Source: Rhodobacteraceae bacterium HLUCCA12
GTDB lineage: Bacteria; Pseudomonadota; Alphaproteobacteria; Rhodobacterales; Rhodobacteraceae
DNA length: 53,492 nt
Reading direction: 5' to 3'
NCBI GenBank assembly: GCA_001314715.1
Contig: LJSV01000017.1
Coordinates: 1-53,492 of the forward strand
Below are positions 16,258 to 26,253 of the stretch, piece after piece. Each line of letters opens with the position of its first letter. Positions within the stretch are counted from its first letter, which is position 1. The notes under the pieces were generated by a model. It had not been told where the DNA came from. It did not search any database and was given only the letters and a program-made list of their open reading frames with translations. Made by a program: the position numbers and the translations under genes.

Positions 16258-16998
16258 TTAGCCCGCCGGCCCGCGACCGATCGCCAGCGCAGCCGCAAGG
16301 ACCGCCAGCCCCAGCGTCAGCCCGGCCCAATCGGCCCATCCTGCCCGCGCTTGCGGCAAATAGCTCCGCTCTGCATGCGATCCCAGGCCACGGGCTTCGA
16401 ACGACAGCGCCGCGCGGCTGGCGCGGCGGATCGCATAGGCCAGAAGCGGGATCGCCAGGGCGATCACCTCGCCGGGCGCAGGAACGCGCCGCAGCGGACG
16501 GCCCAGCCGGATCGCGCGCGCCATGCGCAGCTGCAACATCTCGGCGCGCAGATCGGGCACCATATGCATGGCCTGCATCAAGGCAAAGCCGACGGATGCA
16601 GGCAGCCGCAAATGCTGCATCAGCGCCCGAACGAATTGCCCCGGATCCGTGGTCAGGGCGAACATCGCCGAGGTCATGCCGCAGGCCAGAACCCGGAAAA
16701 AGAGCACGAGGCCCGGCGCGACATCGGGTGCACCTCCCTGTTCCTGCGCCATTTGCACGGCAAAGCCCGACTCGGCGCGAAACAGCAGCGAGGTTGTCAG
16801 GAAGCCAAAGCCGAACAGCGCGAAGGGCACCATCAAAAGCAGCAGATGCCGCAAGGGCACGCGCGCGCCCAATGCCAGCAAGAGCGTGGCGCCCGCGAAC
16901 ACGGCGATCTGAAACGACAGATCAAAGATCGCCAGCGACGCCACGATCCAGGCCAGGCACAGCGCGAGCTTGAGCAACGGGTGAAACGCTCTCAGCAT
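16258..16998 (-). CDS. ykoC: ECF transporter transmembrane T-component (YkoC/EcfT type)
   Basis: 246 residues with about five hydrophobic helices and the two EcfT coupling signatures. RMARAIRLGRP lies near residue 165 and AALSFEARGLGS near 205. The Ala-Arg dipeptides in these segments transmit ATPase movement to the S-component. The start overlaps the fused ATPase stop by seven bases. It is the last gene of the TPP-riboswitch operon ykoF-E-D-C, so the transporter should carry thiamine or hydroxymethylpyrimidine. Confidence 0.88.
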   Translation of the reverse strand: MLRAFHPLLKLALCLAWIVASLAIFDLSFQIAVFAGATLLLALGARVPLRHLLLLMVPFALFGFGFLTTSLLFRAESGFAVQMAQEQGGAPDVAPGLVLFFRVLACGMTSAMFALTTDPGQFVRALMQHLRLPASVGFALMQAMHMVPDLRAEMLQLRMARAIRLGRPLRRVPAPGEVIALAIPLLAYAIRRASRAALSFEARGLGSHAERSYLPQARAGWADWAGLTLGLAVLAAALAIGRGPAG

Positions 16999-18566
16999 CC
17001 CGCCGTCTCCAGCCAGTCCAGAACCGGCGCGGCCTCGGGCGGCAACAATCCGGCCGCCGCAAGCCGGGCCGGGTCGCGCATCAGGGCACGGCAGGCGCCG
17101 TCGAACTGCACCGTTCCGCCGTGCAAAAGCACCGCGCGTTCCGCGACCGACAGCGCGAAATCCATATCGTGTGTGATGACGGCGATCCCGCGCCCTTCGC
17201 CGGCCAGCGCTCTGATCCGCTGCGCGAGCGCGGCCTCGCTGGCGCCATCCAGCCCGGCCGTGGGCTCATCAAGGATCAACAGGGGCCATCGGTCGCTCTC
17301 GGCCAGAAGTGCCAGCGCGAGGCGCCGTTTCTGACCTTGCGACAGGGTAAAGGGGTGCTGATCGGCGACGCGATCAAGCGACCAGCGGTTGAGGATTTGC
17401 GCCACCCCGTCCGGCGCAGTCGCCGTGCATTCGAGTTCCGCGCGAACGGAGTCCCGGCTGAAATGCGCCTCGGGGTTTTGAAACGCCACCGCACCGGCTG
17501 GACCCGTTCGTCGTCCCGCGCGGGGCGGCAGCAAGCCCGCAAGGCAGGCCGCAAGCGTGGATTTTCCGGCCCCGTTGGCCCCGAGAATGGCCACCACCTC
17601 GCCGGCGTGAAGCGTCAGCGATACGTCGCGCAGGACGACCGGCCCGAAGGGCGGCGCGCAGGCCGCGCCGTCCAGCGTTGCCAGCACCTCGCCGGTGCGG
17701 ATCGGGGCGGGCAAGAGCGCATCTTGCAGCCGGTGCCGGGCTTTGGGGGCGACGCCAATCAGGGCCTCGCGCAGGGGCAGGCGCGGGTCGATCAGGTCCG
17801 GAAGTGCGGCATGAAGCCGGGTTGCCAACGGCAGGGCGATACCGGCCTCGGCCAGCATCGGGCCGTGCCGCCGCATCACGTCGCGCGGTGCGCCCTCGAC
17901 CATCACGCGACCGTCACGGCCCAAGGCGATGCAACGATCGACATGATCAAGGATCGGGCCGGGCTTGTGCTCGACCACGATCGCGGTGCGGCCCGGCGCC
18001 AGCAGGCGCGCCGTCATCCGGCGTGCGGCCTCCGGGGCCAGACTGGCCGCGGGCTCATCGGCCAGCGTGATCGCGGCCGCCTGCGCCAGAAGCGCGGCCA
18101 GCGCCACGCATTGCCGCTCCCCGCCAGACAGCATGTTGATGCGCCGATCCGCCCAGGTTTGCGGAACGCCGGCACGCCTCATCGCCTTGGCAACGATCTC
18201 AGGAAGGCGCGCGGCCGCGACGCCCAGGTTTTCAGGGCCGAACGCGATCTCGTCGCGCACCGCAAAGCCCGCCAGCGTCTGTCCCGCGTCTTGAAACAGA
18301 TAGCCGCAGGTGTCGGCCCAGTCCGCCGGCGTTCGGCTTTCGACCGGGCATCCGTGCAGCGAAATCGCACCCCGGCGGTCGCCCGGGATCGATTGCGGGA
18401 ACAGCCCCGTCGCGGCGTGAAGAAGCGTGGATTTCCCCACACCCGACGCCCCCATCAAAAGGACACGCTCGCCCACGCGCAGGTTGAACGAGATGGGCCC
18501 GACGGCATCGACCGACGCCGCATCGTGGCGCAGCGACACTCGGTCATAGGACAGCGCGTCAGGCAC
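16992..18566 (-). CDS. ykoD: Fused two-domain ECF ATPase (YkoD/EcfA-EcfA' type)
   Basis: About 524 residues containing two ABC ATPase domains. Half one has Walker A GASGVGKST, signature LSGGERQ and Walker B ITLADEP. Half two has GANGAGKST, LSQGQKR and LLILDEPTAGLD. It energises uptake with the YkoC T-component and YkoE S-component. The start is inferred as GTG at 18566, eight bases inside the end of ykoE. The open frame runs on to 18722, but that part overlaps ykoE and is not ATPase-like. Domain 1 appears slightly degenerate in its Walker B (AITLADEPAASL), as is common in such fusions. Confidence 0.88.
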   Translation of the reverse strand: MPDALSYDRVSLRHDAASVDAVGPISFNLRVGERVLLMGASGVGKSTLLHAATGLFPQSIPGDRRGAISLHGCPVESRTPADWADTCGYLFQDAGQTLAGFAVRDEIAFGPENLGVAAARLPEIVAKAMRRAGVPQTWADRRINMLSGGERQCVALAALLAQAAAITLADEPAASLAPEAARRMTARLLAPGRTAIVVEHKPGPILDHVDRCIALGRDGRVMVEGAPRDVMRRHGPMLAEAGIALPLATRLHAALPDLIDPRLPLREALIGVAPKARHRLQDALLPAPIRTGEVLATLDGAACAPPFGPVVLRDVSLTLHAGEVVAILGANGAGKSTLAACLAGLLPPRAGRRTGPAGAVAFQNPEAHFSRDSVRAELECTATAPDGVAQILNRWSLDRVADQHPFTLSQGQKRRLALALLAESDRWPLLILDEPTAGLDGASEAALAQRIRALAGEGRGIAVITHDMDFALSVAERAVLLHGGTVQFDGACRALMRDPARLAAAGLLPPEAAPVLDWLETAGC

Positions 18567-19134
18567 GGGTGGCGCGGTCGATCGCAAGACCGGAAAGAAC
18601 GCCGGTGCGATAGAGCGCCTTGACGATATAGTGCCCAAGCACCCCGCCCAGAATCGCCCCCGACGCCAGCCGCAGCACGAACATCGTGACCAGAAGCCCC
18701 GGTGCGAGGCTGCCGTAATCAAAGCGAATCCACGTATAAACGAACGAAAAGACGGCAGCGCCCATACCGGCGGCCATCAACACCGCCAGGGAATAGCGCC
18801 GCCACCGGGTCGCGGCAAAGACGGCCTCGGCGCCCGCGCCCTGCACCAGCCCTGTCAGCAACAGAAGAAGCCCCGCCGGGCTGCCAAGCAGGACCTGCAA
18901 GGCCGAGGCCATGACCTCGGAGACAAGCGCGACACCGGGCTTGCGGATGATGGCCGCAGCGATGATCGAGACGATGAACCAAAAGCCCATGACGACATCC
19001 ATGCTCACAGGCCCGAAGACCGCTTGCAGCACCAGCCAGACCTGCACCCAGCCCAGATACAGCACGCCGAATACGGCGCCCAACGCAGCGACGATCAATG
19101 TTTCACGAAGAGTCCAGACGGATGGATTGGGCAT
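18559..19134 (-). CDS. ykoE: ECF transporter substrate-binding S-component, YkoE type
   Basis: 191 residues with six hydrophobic helices, including TLIVAALGAVFGVLYLGWVQV, MGFWFIVSIIAAAIIRKPG and GLLLLLTGLVQGAGAEAVFAA. The ECF S-component length and a Trp/aromatic-rich first helix fit YkoE, the thiamine/HMP-specific component. The ATG at 19134 follows GGAGG. The upstream frame to 19188 lacks membrane character. It is co-operonic with ykoF and the ATPase and under the TPP riboswitch. The substrate is therefore vitamin B1 or its pyrimidine precursor rather than another vitamin. Confidence 0.88.
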   Translation of the reverse strand: MPNPSVWTLRETLIVAALGAVFGVLYLGWVQVWLVLQAVFGPVSMDVVMGFWFIVSIIAAAIIRKPGVALVSEVMASALQVLLGSPAGLLLLLTGLVQGAGAEAVFAATRWRRYSLAVLMAAGMGAAVFSFVYTWIRFDYGSLAPGLLVTMFVLRLASGAILGGVLGHYIVKALYRTGVLSGLAIDRATRA

Positions 19135-19192
19135 GTCAGCCTCCTGAATTGGCAAGGGTGTCTTGTGGAACGGCGGGCCGGCCGCCAAGGGC

Positions 19193-19801
19193 TCAGCGCG
19201 CGCTCGGCGAATTGGCCGATACGGTCACATCCATGGCGAGGTGCCCGGCCTCGGCCCCGAAGCCGGTAAAGGCCTGGCTCAGGGTCTCGAACACCGGGCC
19301 GGCATCGCCGCGCAGCGCGGTGCAGAAATTCTTGGACCGATCGAACGTGCCCGAGTCCTTGAGGAACGCGATGCAGCCGTAGATCTCGTCCATATGGTGC
19401 CCGACCCCAAGCGGGTAGAGCGACAGTTGCGCCGCGATGTCCTGCTTCAGGCGGGGCGCAGCGGCGACCGCGTCGCGACCCAGTGCCACCCGGTCTGCAA
19501 GCGGCAGGTTCCGCGGCTGCCCGGCACGTGGCGTGCAAATGGGATCGTCCGGCTCCCCCGGACAGCCGCGCGAGACGGTGGCATGCATCGTGGTGTGCAC
19601 GCCCGTTCGCGCAGCGGCGCAAAACAGATCTCGCATTGCTGGAAAGAGAACCTCTGGCGGCCCGACCATCAGCGTCGAAAGCGAGTCGGTCTCAAGCCTC
19701 AACCGGTCGCGCCAGGGGTCCAGCGCCTCAAGCGCGCCAATAATGATGCCGACGAAATCGTCCGACATCGGATATAGTGAGACTTGCGCTCCAGAAAACA
19801 T
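19193..19801 (-). CDS. ykoF: YkoF-family thiamine/hydroxymethylpyrimidine-binding protein
   Basis: About 202 residues made of two repeated ferredoxin-like halves (about 5-85 and 110-195). Both begin with the same motif: GAQVSLYPMSDDF and AAQLSLYPLGVGHHMDEIYG. In YkoF each half binds one thiamine or pyrimidine molecule (family knowledge). No signal peptide is seen, so it is cytoplasmic and may bind imported vitamin. The ATG at 19801 or a GTG two codons earlier are both possible. The ribosome-binding site GAGGTGA forms part of the riboswitch 3' end. It is the first gene of the ykoF-E-D-C operon. Confidence 0.9.
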   Translation of the reverse strand: MFSGAQVSLYPMSDDFVGIIIGALEALDPWRDRLRLETDSLSTLMVGPPEVLFPAMRDLFCAAARTGVHTTMHATVSRGCPGEPDDPICTPRAGQPRNLPLADRVALGRDAVAAAPRLKQDIAAQLSLYPLGVGHHMDEIYGCIAFLKDSGTFDRSKNFCTALRGDAGPVFETLSQAFTGFGAEAGHLAMDVTVSANSPSAR

Positions 19802-19806
19802 GGTCA

Positions 19807-19900
19807 CCTCGCTCCGCTGGCATTACCCAGATCAGCTCAAGGGTGCGAGGATTTGCATCCTTCATCTCAGCCCCGGCACTACGGAGCCCCCCTGTATGAC
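19807..19900 (-). promoter_or_regulatory. TPP (thiamine pyrophosphate) riboswitch
   Basis: Reading the minus strand, the leader contains GGGGGGCTCC, then GGGGCTGAGATGAAGG, CACCCTTGAGCTGATCTGGG and TAATGCCAGCGGAGCGAGG. These match the THI-box landmarks CTGAGA, ACCC-TGA-CTGATC-GGG-TAATGCCAGCG in order. The 3' strand runs directly into the ykoF ribosome-binding site. A short complement (GGTCA/TGACC) could extend P1 over the Shine-Dalgarno region, implying translational shut-off when TPP is bound. Confidence 0.93.
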
Positions 19901-20286
19901 CTCTCCCTATTTTAGGGCGCGGGGAAAAGTCAAGCGTTCGTCGCAGGTGCGGTGGACCGACGTTGCAAGCCCGCCGGCGCCTGGGCCGGGAACACGACAG
20001 CGAGAGGCGCAGCCAGTGGGTGCGGTCTTGCCGCCGTCATCGCGCGGATGGGACAGGTTTGCGGGCGGCCAGACTGTTTCCGGGCTGTGCCAAAGGACCC
20101 GTTCGCCGACTGGATGGCAAACTTAAGCGGCAGTTGCCTGTTAATTGGGCAGAACGCCAGTGCATGGCTATTATTGCAGCAGGGCTGCGGCGTGGTGCGT
20201 GCGGATCGCGGTCTTCGGATTGCGCGCGCGGTCCTCGTGCCTAGCATCGGAATCGCCGCAACACGTCAAGTCGTCCCACGCCCCCA
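19901..20286. other. Intergenic region between ykoF and ureD
   Basis: 386 bases that should hold both divergent promoters (ykoF leader to the left, urease to the right). No convincing small gene, terminator or operator was seen. GC drops slightly at 20120-20180 (TTAATTGGGC, TATTATTGCAG), the likeliest urease promoter zone. Confidence 0.5.
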
Positions 20287-21114
20287 ATGACCCTTCACGC
20301 ACCGATCCAACAACGCGCACAACGCAGCCACGGCCGCACGATCCTGCGTTTGGATGGGGGCGAGCGGGTCATCGAATTGCATCAGTCGGGGTGTTCCAAG
20401 CTGTTTCTTCTGCGTGGCCACGGGGCACCGCGCGAGGCCGTGTTCGTCAATACCGCAGGCGGGTTGACCGGCGGCGATACCTTGCACGCGCGGGTCGCGC
20501 TTGGCAGCGGCGCGGCGCTGGCCTGCACCACCCAGGCGGCCGAGCGCATCTATCGCAGCGCGGGCGGCGCGGCCTGCGTGAGCACCGAACTTGAACTCGG
20601 CAGGGGCGCAACGCTTGCCTCGCTCCCGCAGGAGACGATCCTGTTCGACGCAAGCAGGCTCGAGCGTCGCCTGCGCGTCGAGATGGCCGAGGATGCCAAG
20701 CTTGTGCTGGTCGAGATGCTGACGCTCGGTCGCGCGGCGATGGGCGAGCGCGCGATCAGCGCGGCCGTGAACGACGGCCGCATGATCCGCCGGGGCGGGC
20801 GCCTTATCACCCATGACGTGCAGCGGCTGACCTTGCCCCTCCCGGCCGACCCGGCGCTGCTTGGCGATGGCACGGCACTGGCCACGATGATGGTCGTGGC
20901 CCCGGATGCCGAGGACCGTGCCGTGCGGCTGCGCGCCGCGCTGTCGTCTGACGGGGTCGAGGCTGCGCTGTCGGCCTGGGACGGGCGGCTGGTCGCGCGC
21001 CTGCTTTCGCCCGCGCCCCACCTTCTGCGGCGGGCGCTTGCACGCGGCTTGCACGCGATCAGCCCGCACAACTTGCCACGCACCTGGGCCATTCAGCAGG
21101 AAGAGACCGCATGA
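20287..21114 (+). CDS. ureD: Urease accessory protein UreD
   Basis: 275 residues, usual UreD length. UreD scaffolds UreF and UreG on apo-urease during nickel insertion. Typical segments are [18 protein letters not shown] near residue 55, [11 protein letters not shown] near 83, and GRAAMGE near 150. The stop overlaps the ureA start as ATGA, and the gene leads the operon ureD-A-hupE-B-C-orf-E-F-G. The start is the first ATG in frame, seven bases downstream of a run of Cs and without a strong ribosome-binding site, so the exact start is slightly uncertain. Confidence 0.95.
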   Translation: MTLHAPIQQRAQRSHGRTILRLDGGERVIELHQSGCSKLFLLRGHGAPREAVFVNTAGGLTGGDTLHARVALGSGAALACTTQAAERIYRSAGGAACVSTELELGRGATLASLPQETILFDASRLERRLRVEMAEDAKLVLVEMLTLGRAAMGERAISAAVNDGRMIRRGGRLITHDVQRLTLPLPADPALLGDGTALATMMVVAPDAEDRAVRLRAALSSDGVEAALSAWDGRLVARLLSPAPHLLRRALARGLHAISPHNLPRTWAIQQEETA

Positions 21115-21413
21115 ACCTGTCACCCCGTGAAAAGGACAAGCTGCTGGTCAGCCTCGCTGCCATGGTCGCGCGCGGGCGGCTGGCGCGAGGTGTCCGGCTC
21201 AACCATCCCGAGGCCATCGCGCTGATCACCGATTTCGTCGTCGAGGGCGCGCGCGACGGCCGCTCGGTCGCCGATCTGATGCAGGCCGCGGGCACGGTCG
21301 TCACGCGCGAGCAATGCATGGACGGCATCCCCGAGATCGTGACCGAGGTCCAGGTCGAGGCCACATTTCCTGACGGCACCAAGCTCGTCACCGTTCACGA
21401 CCCGATCCGATGA
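21111..21413 (+). CDS. ureA: Urease gamma subunit
   Basis: 100 residues, exactly the size of the separate bacterial gamma subunit. The sequence [20 protein letters not shown] and the C-terminal stretch [20 protein letters not shown] are diagnostic. It forms (UreABC)3 with the beta and alpha chains in the cytoplasm. It overlaps ureD upstream, and its stop abuts the hupE leader codons. Confidence 0.97.
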   Translation: MNLSPREKDKLLVSLAAMVARGRLARGVRLNHPEAIALITDFVVEGARDGRSVADLMQAAGTVVTREQCMDGIPEIVTEVQVEATFPDGTKLVTVHDPIR

Positions 21414-21424
21414 AGGAGCCCCAT

Positions 21425-21994
21425 ATGCGCCACATACCGCTTGCCCTGTTGTCGCTGCTGCCCGCCGCCGCATGGGCGCATCCGAACTCTGATGATCACG
21501 CCCACGGTACGGGTTTCGTGGATGGCCTGCTGCATCCGCTTGGCGGCGCGGATCACCTGGCCGCGATGGTTGCGGTCGGATTGTGGGCCGCGCTCACGGG
21601 CGGGCGGGCGCTCTGGGCCTATCCGCTGGCATTTGTGGCCGCGATGGTCTTGGCCGGGCTGGCGGGCGTGGGGCAGGCACCCTTACCGGGCATGGAGCAG
21701 GCGATCCTGGCCTCGGTGATCGTTGTCGGCGCGGCGGCGGCGCTGGCGCTGCGCCCGCCGATGGCGGCCGCGCTGGCGGCGCTGGCGCTGTTTGGCGCCG
21801 CGCATGGCTATGCCCACGGGGTCGAGGGGCTGGCGGGGGCCGGCTATCCGGCGGGCTTCACGCTTGCCACGCTGGCGCTGCACGCGGTGGGGCTGGTCAT
21901 CGGCCTCATGGCGATGCATGTGCAGCGGCCGGTGATCACGCGCGGCGCCGCCGCCATCACCGCGATTGCCGGGGCATGGATGGCGTTGACATGA
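21425..21994 (+). CDS. hupE: HupE/UreJ-family nickel permease-like membrane protein
   Basis: 189 residues: signal-like N-terminus ([23 protein letters not shown]), then six hydrophobic helices. The family metal motif [20 protein letters not shown] lies near residue 35, and the late H-rich helix [14 protein letters not shown] near 120. HupE/UreJ proteins import Ni2+ for urease or hydrogenase. The ATG at 21425 is chosen because AAGGAG sits seven bases before it; the earlier ATG at 21410 contains that site. It lies between ureA and ureB and overlaps ureB as ATGA, so nickel uptake is co-expressed with the enzyme. Confidence 0.92.
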   Translation: MRHIPLALLSLLPAAAWAHPNSDDHAHGTGFVDGLLHPLGGADHLAAMVAVGLWAALTGGRALWAYPLAFVAAMVLAGLAGVGQAPLPGMEQAILASVIVVGAAAALALRPPMAAALAALALFGAAHGYAHGVEGLAGAGYPAGFTLATLALHAVGLVIGLMAMHVQRPVITRGAAAITAIAGAWMALT

Positions 21995-22292
21995 TACCGG
22001 GCGAGGTATTCCCCCGCGCGGGCAGTATCACCCTGAACGCGGGCCGCGACGCGATCACGCTGGAGGTCGCCAACACCGGCGACCGCCCCGTGCAGGTCGG
22101 CAGCCACTATCATTTCGCCGAAACCAACCCCGCGCTGGATTTCGACCGCGCCGCCGCGCGCGGGTTGCGCCTTGATATCGCGGCGGGCACGGCGGTCCGA
22201 TTTGAACCCGGCCAAACCCGCGAGGTGCGCCTGATCGCCTATGCCGGAGCGCGGCGGATCTTTGGTTTCAACCAGCAAGTGATGGGCGACCT

Positions 22293-22296
<4 letters not shown>
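21991..22296 (+). CDS. ureB: Urease beta subunit
   Basis: 101 residues. [20 protein letters not shown] opens the chain, and [20 protein letters not shown] is the hallmark beta-subunit segment. Separate gamma, beta and alpha genes are usual in alphaproteobacteria. The start overlaps hupE, and the stop overlaps ureC as ATGA. A longer frame from 21583 is a shadow inside hupE. Confidence 0.96.
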
Positions 22297-24002
<1,706 letters not shown>

Positions 24003-24021
24003 CGCAAGAAAGGGTGCCGCG

Positions 24022-24141
24022 ATGCAGCACGATATCCAAGCGGGCCTCCCGCAGTTTGAATGGCAGGAAAGCCGGCCAACAAACCCGTCATCTCTGACGC
24101 AGCCGGCGCGGTTCTTGGGCGCTTTTCGGGGGGCGCAATGA
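24022..24141 (+). CDS. Small ORF (39 aa) between ureC and ureE
   Basis: ATG at 24022 is preceded by AAGAAAGGG and opens a 39-residue frame (begins MQHDIQAGLPQFEWQESRP, ends FRGAQ). Its TGA overlaps the ureE start as ATGA, the same coupling used throughout the operon. No known domain or membrane segment is seen. It may be a true microprotein, a translational coupler for ureE, or the remnant of an insertion between ureC and ureE. Confidence 0.45.
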   Translation: MQHDIQAGLPQFEWQESRPTNPSSLTQPARFLGAFRGAQ

Positions 24142-24602
24142 CCAATCCGAAAAGCCATATCCTGCACCGCGCCGGACACTGGACCGACGCGCAGGCGATG
24201 ATCGCGCTTGATTACGAGGCGCGCTTTTTGCGCCGCAAGCGCCTTCAGACCGGTTGCGGCCTGGCCTTTTTCGTCGATCTGGCCGAAACCGTCAGTGTGA
24301 ACGAGGGCGATGCCTTCGAACTGACCGACGGGCGGCTTGTCGCTGTGCAGGCCGCGCCCGAGCCCCTACTGGCGGTGCGCGGTGACACCCTTGCCCGGCT
24401 GGCCTGGCATGTCGGCAACCGGCATACGCCCTGCCAGATCGGGGCCGACCACTTGCTGATCCGGCGCGATCCGGTGCTTGCCGACATGCTGCGCAAGCTG
24501 GGGGCCGAGCTGCGCGAGATCGAAGCGCCCTTCACGCCCGAGGGCGGCGCCTATGGCCATGGCCGCACCATGGGTCACGACCACACCCACCATGACCACT
24601 GA
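24138..24602 (+). CDS. ureE: Urease accessory nickel chaperone UreE
   Basis: 154 residues. The N-terminal half is the UreE peptide-binding domain (LDYEARFLRRKRLQTGCGLAFF). The C-terminal half is the metal-binding ferredoxin-like domain with AWHVGNRHTPCQI, containing the dimer-interface His. The tail ends HDHTHHDH, a short His-rich nickel store. It delivers Ni2+ to the UreG-UreF-UreD-urease complex. It is coupled upstream to the 39-aa frame and followed by ureF after nine bases. Confidence 0.94.
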   Translation: MTNPKSHILHRAGHWTDAQAMIALDYEARFLRRKRLQTGCGLAFFVDLAETVSVNEGDAFELTDGRLVAVQAAPEPLLAVRGDTLARLAWHVGNRHTPCQIGADHLLIRRDPVLADMLRKLGAELREIEAPFTPEGGAYGHGRTMGHDHTHHDH

Positions 24603-24611
24603 ACCCGCACA

Positions 24612-25274
24612 ATGAGGGGCGAGGCGCCACCATATCCGCCCCCGTGCGGGGATCTTCTCGACCTGGTGCAATGGCTTTCGCCCGCGTTCCCGGTGGGCGG
24701 TTTCGCCTATTCGCACGGGCTGGAATGGGCCATCGCCGAGCGCGAGGTAATCTGCGCTGCCAGCTTGCAACGCTGGCTTGAGGCCGCGCTGCAACACGGC
24801 GCGGGGCGCAACGATGCGATCCTGTGCAGCCTTGCCATGCGCGGGCACGACCCCGTCGAACTTGCCGAATTGGCCGAGGCACTCGCGCCCACGCGCGAAC
24901 GCCTTGAAGAGGTGCGCGCCATGGGGGCGGCCTTTACCCGCACGCTGAACGCGCTGAGCGGGCGCGCGCTTGCCCCGATGGCGGTTCCGGTCGCGCTTGG
25001 GGTGCTGGGGCGCGAGATGGCGCTGCCACCGGCAGTGATCATCGCGCTGCTGCTTCAGGCCTTTGCCGGCAATCTGGTCACGATCGCGGTGCGCTTTGTC
25101 CCGCTTGGCCAGACCGAGGGGCAGCAGGTTCTGGCCGCCTTGCATGCGACCATCCGCGATACCGCGACCTTCGCGGGCAACGCGACACGCGACGATCTGG
25201 GCGGCGCGTTCTTTCGCGGCGACATGGCCTCGGCCTGGCACGAAACAAAGGAAACAAGGATATTTCGCACATGA
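24612..25274 (+). CDS. ureF: Urease accessory protein UreF
   Basis: 220 residues, all-helical Ure[25 protein letters not shown] near residue 18 is the diagnostic motif. It acts as an activation-complex partner gating UreG GTPase. The first in-frame ATG is used. A weak ribosome-binding site in the ureE stop region suggests coupling. The stop overlaps ureG as ATGA. Confidence 0.94.
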   Translation: MRGEAPPYPPPCGDLLDLVQWLSPAFPVGGFAYSHGLEWAIAEREVICAASLQRWLEAALQHGAGRNDAILCSLAMRGHDPVELAELAEALAPTRERLEEVRAMGAAFTRTLNALSGRALAPMAVPVALGVLGREMALPPAVIIALLLQAFAGNLVTIAVRFVPLGQTEGQQVLAALHATIRDTATFAGNATRDDLGGAFFRGDMASAWHETKETRIFRT

Positions 25275-25903
25275 CCTCCCCCAACGGCCCCCTGCGCGTC
25301 GGAATCGGCGGGCCCGTCGGCGCGGGCAAGACGACATTGACCGAAAGGCTCTGCCGCGCGATGCGCGACCGCTACGAGATCGCGGTCATCACGAACGATA
25401 TCTACACCCGCGAGGATGCCGAGGCGCTGGTACGCGCGCAGGTCTTGCCCGCCGCGCGCATTCGCGGCATCGAGACCGGCGGTTGCCCGCATACGGCGAT
25501 TCGCGAGGACGCCTCCATCAACCTTGCCGCGCTGGCCGACCTGACCGCAAGCTTTCCCGCTCTCGATGTCGTGTTCATCGAATCCGGGGGCGACAACCTC
25601 GCCGCGACGTTTTCACCCGAGCTTGCGGATCTGACCATCTATCTCATCGACACGGCGGCCGGTCAGGATATTCCGCGCAAGCGCGGCCCCGGCGTCGCGC
25701 GCTCGGACATTCTGGTGATCAACAAGATCGACCTCGCGCCCCATGTCGGCGTGTGCGTCCAGCAGCTCGCAGCGGACGCGCGCACCGCACGCGCGCGCAA
25801 ACCCTTTGTCCTGGCGGATCTGGCCCGTCACCAGGGGGTCGAGGAAATCGTCAGCCTGATCGAGGAACTGGGCGGGCTTGTCGCCGCACACCCGGCGACC
25901 TGA
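25271..25903 (+). CDS. ureG: Urease accessory GTPase UreG
   Basis: 210 residues. P-loop [17 protein letters not shown], the Cys-Pro-His nickel motif [34 protein letters not shown], and the guanine-specificity motif VINKIDLAP are all intact. GTP hydrolysis drives nickel insertion into UreC. It is the last gene of the operon. No clear rho-independent terminator follows. Confidence 0.97.
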   Translation: MTSPNGPLRVGIGGPVGAGKTTLTERLCRAMRDRYEIAVITNDIYTREDAEALVRAQVLPAARIRGIETGGCPHTAIREDASINLAALADLTASFPALDVVFIESGGDNLAATFSPELADLTIYLIDTAAGQDIPRKRGPGVARSDILVINKIDLAPHVGVCVQQLAADARTARARKPFVLADLARHQGVEEIVSLIEELGGLVAAHPAT

Positions 25904-26253
25904 CCGCGGCGTGCGGGCAGGGAAGGTCACTTGGACATTCCGGGTTGGCGCAAGGGCAAGTGGCGGAGGGGACGCGACCGGGATCGCACGTTCTCCACTT
26001 CTCAAGCCGTTGTTATCATAAAAATAGAATGCAGTTGGATCGGGCGCTCAATCAATCGCGACTGGCAGCGAAAACGGTGAACTGTGGGAGTGACAGCGTC
26101 TTGCGGAATAGGATTGACCCGTCCGGCGCGGCACCGTGCACCTGGTGCAGGCTCTTTGCGAGACAGGTGTGGATTATGGTAACCTCGCTTGGCATATTAC
26201 GACGCCGTCAGGGGAGAGTGGCATCCAACTCTCCAGACGCTGCGCGGGGTCTT
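25904..26253. other. Intergenic region downstream of ureG
   Basis: 350 bases between two convergent genes. No small gene with a credible ribosome-binding site and no strong hairpin was seen. A-T rich patches at 26013-26030 stand out but carry no recognisable element. Confidence 0.4.

Noticed and set aside
16195-17334. A 379-codon plus-strand frame
   Set aside because: Antisense to ykoC and the end of ykoD; the composition is typical of a shadow frame.
17121-18623. A 500-codon open frame on the plus strand
   Set aside because: It lies antisense to ykoD, whose ABC motifs are intact. Its translation is Arg/Gly/His-rich with no domain. High GC makes such antisense frames common.
20150-20190. 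Possible sigma-54 promoter (TGGCTATTATTGC) before ureD
   Set aside because: Spacing between the GG and GC elements is two bases short of the required ten.
20266-21123. A 285-codon minus-strand frame
   Set aside because: Antisense to ureD, which is clearly a real UreD.
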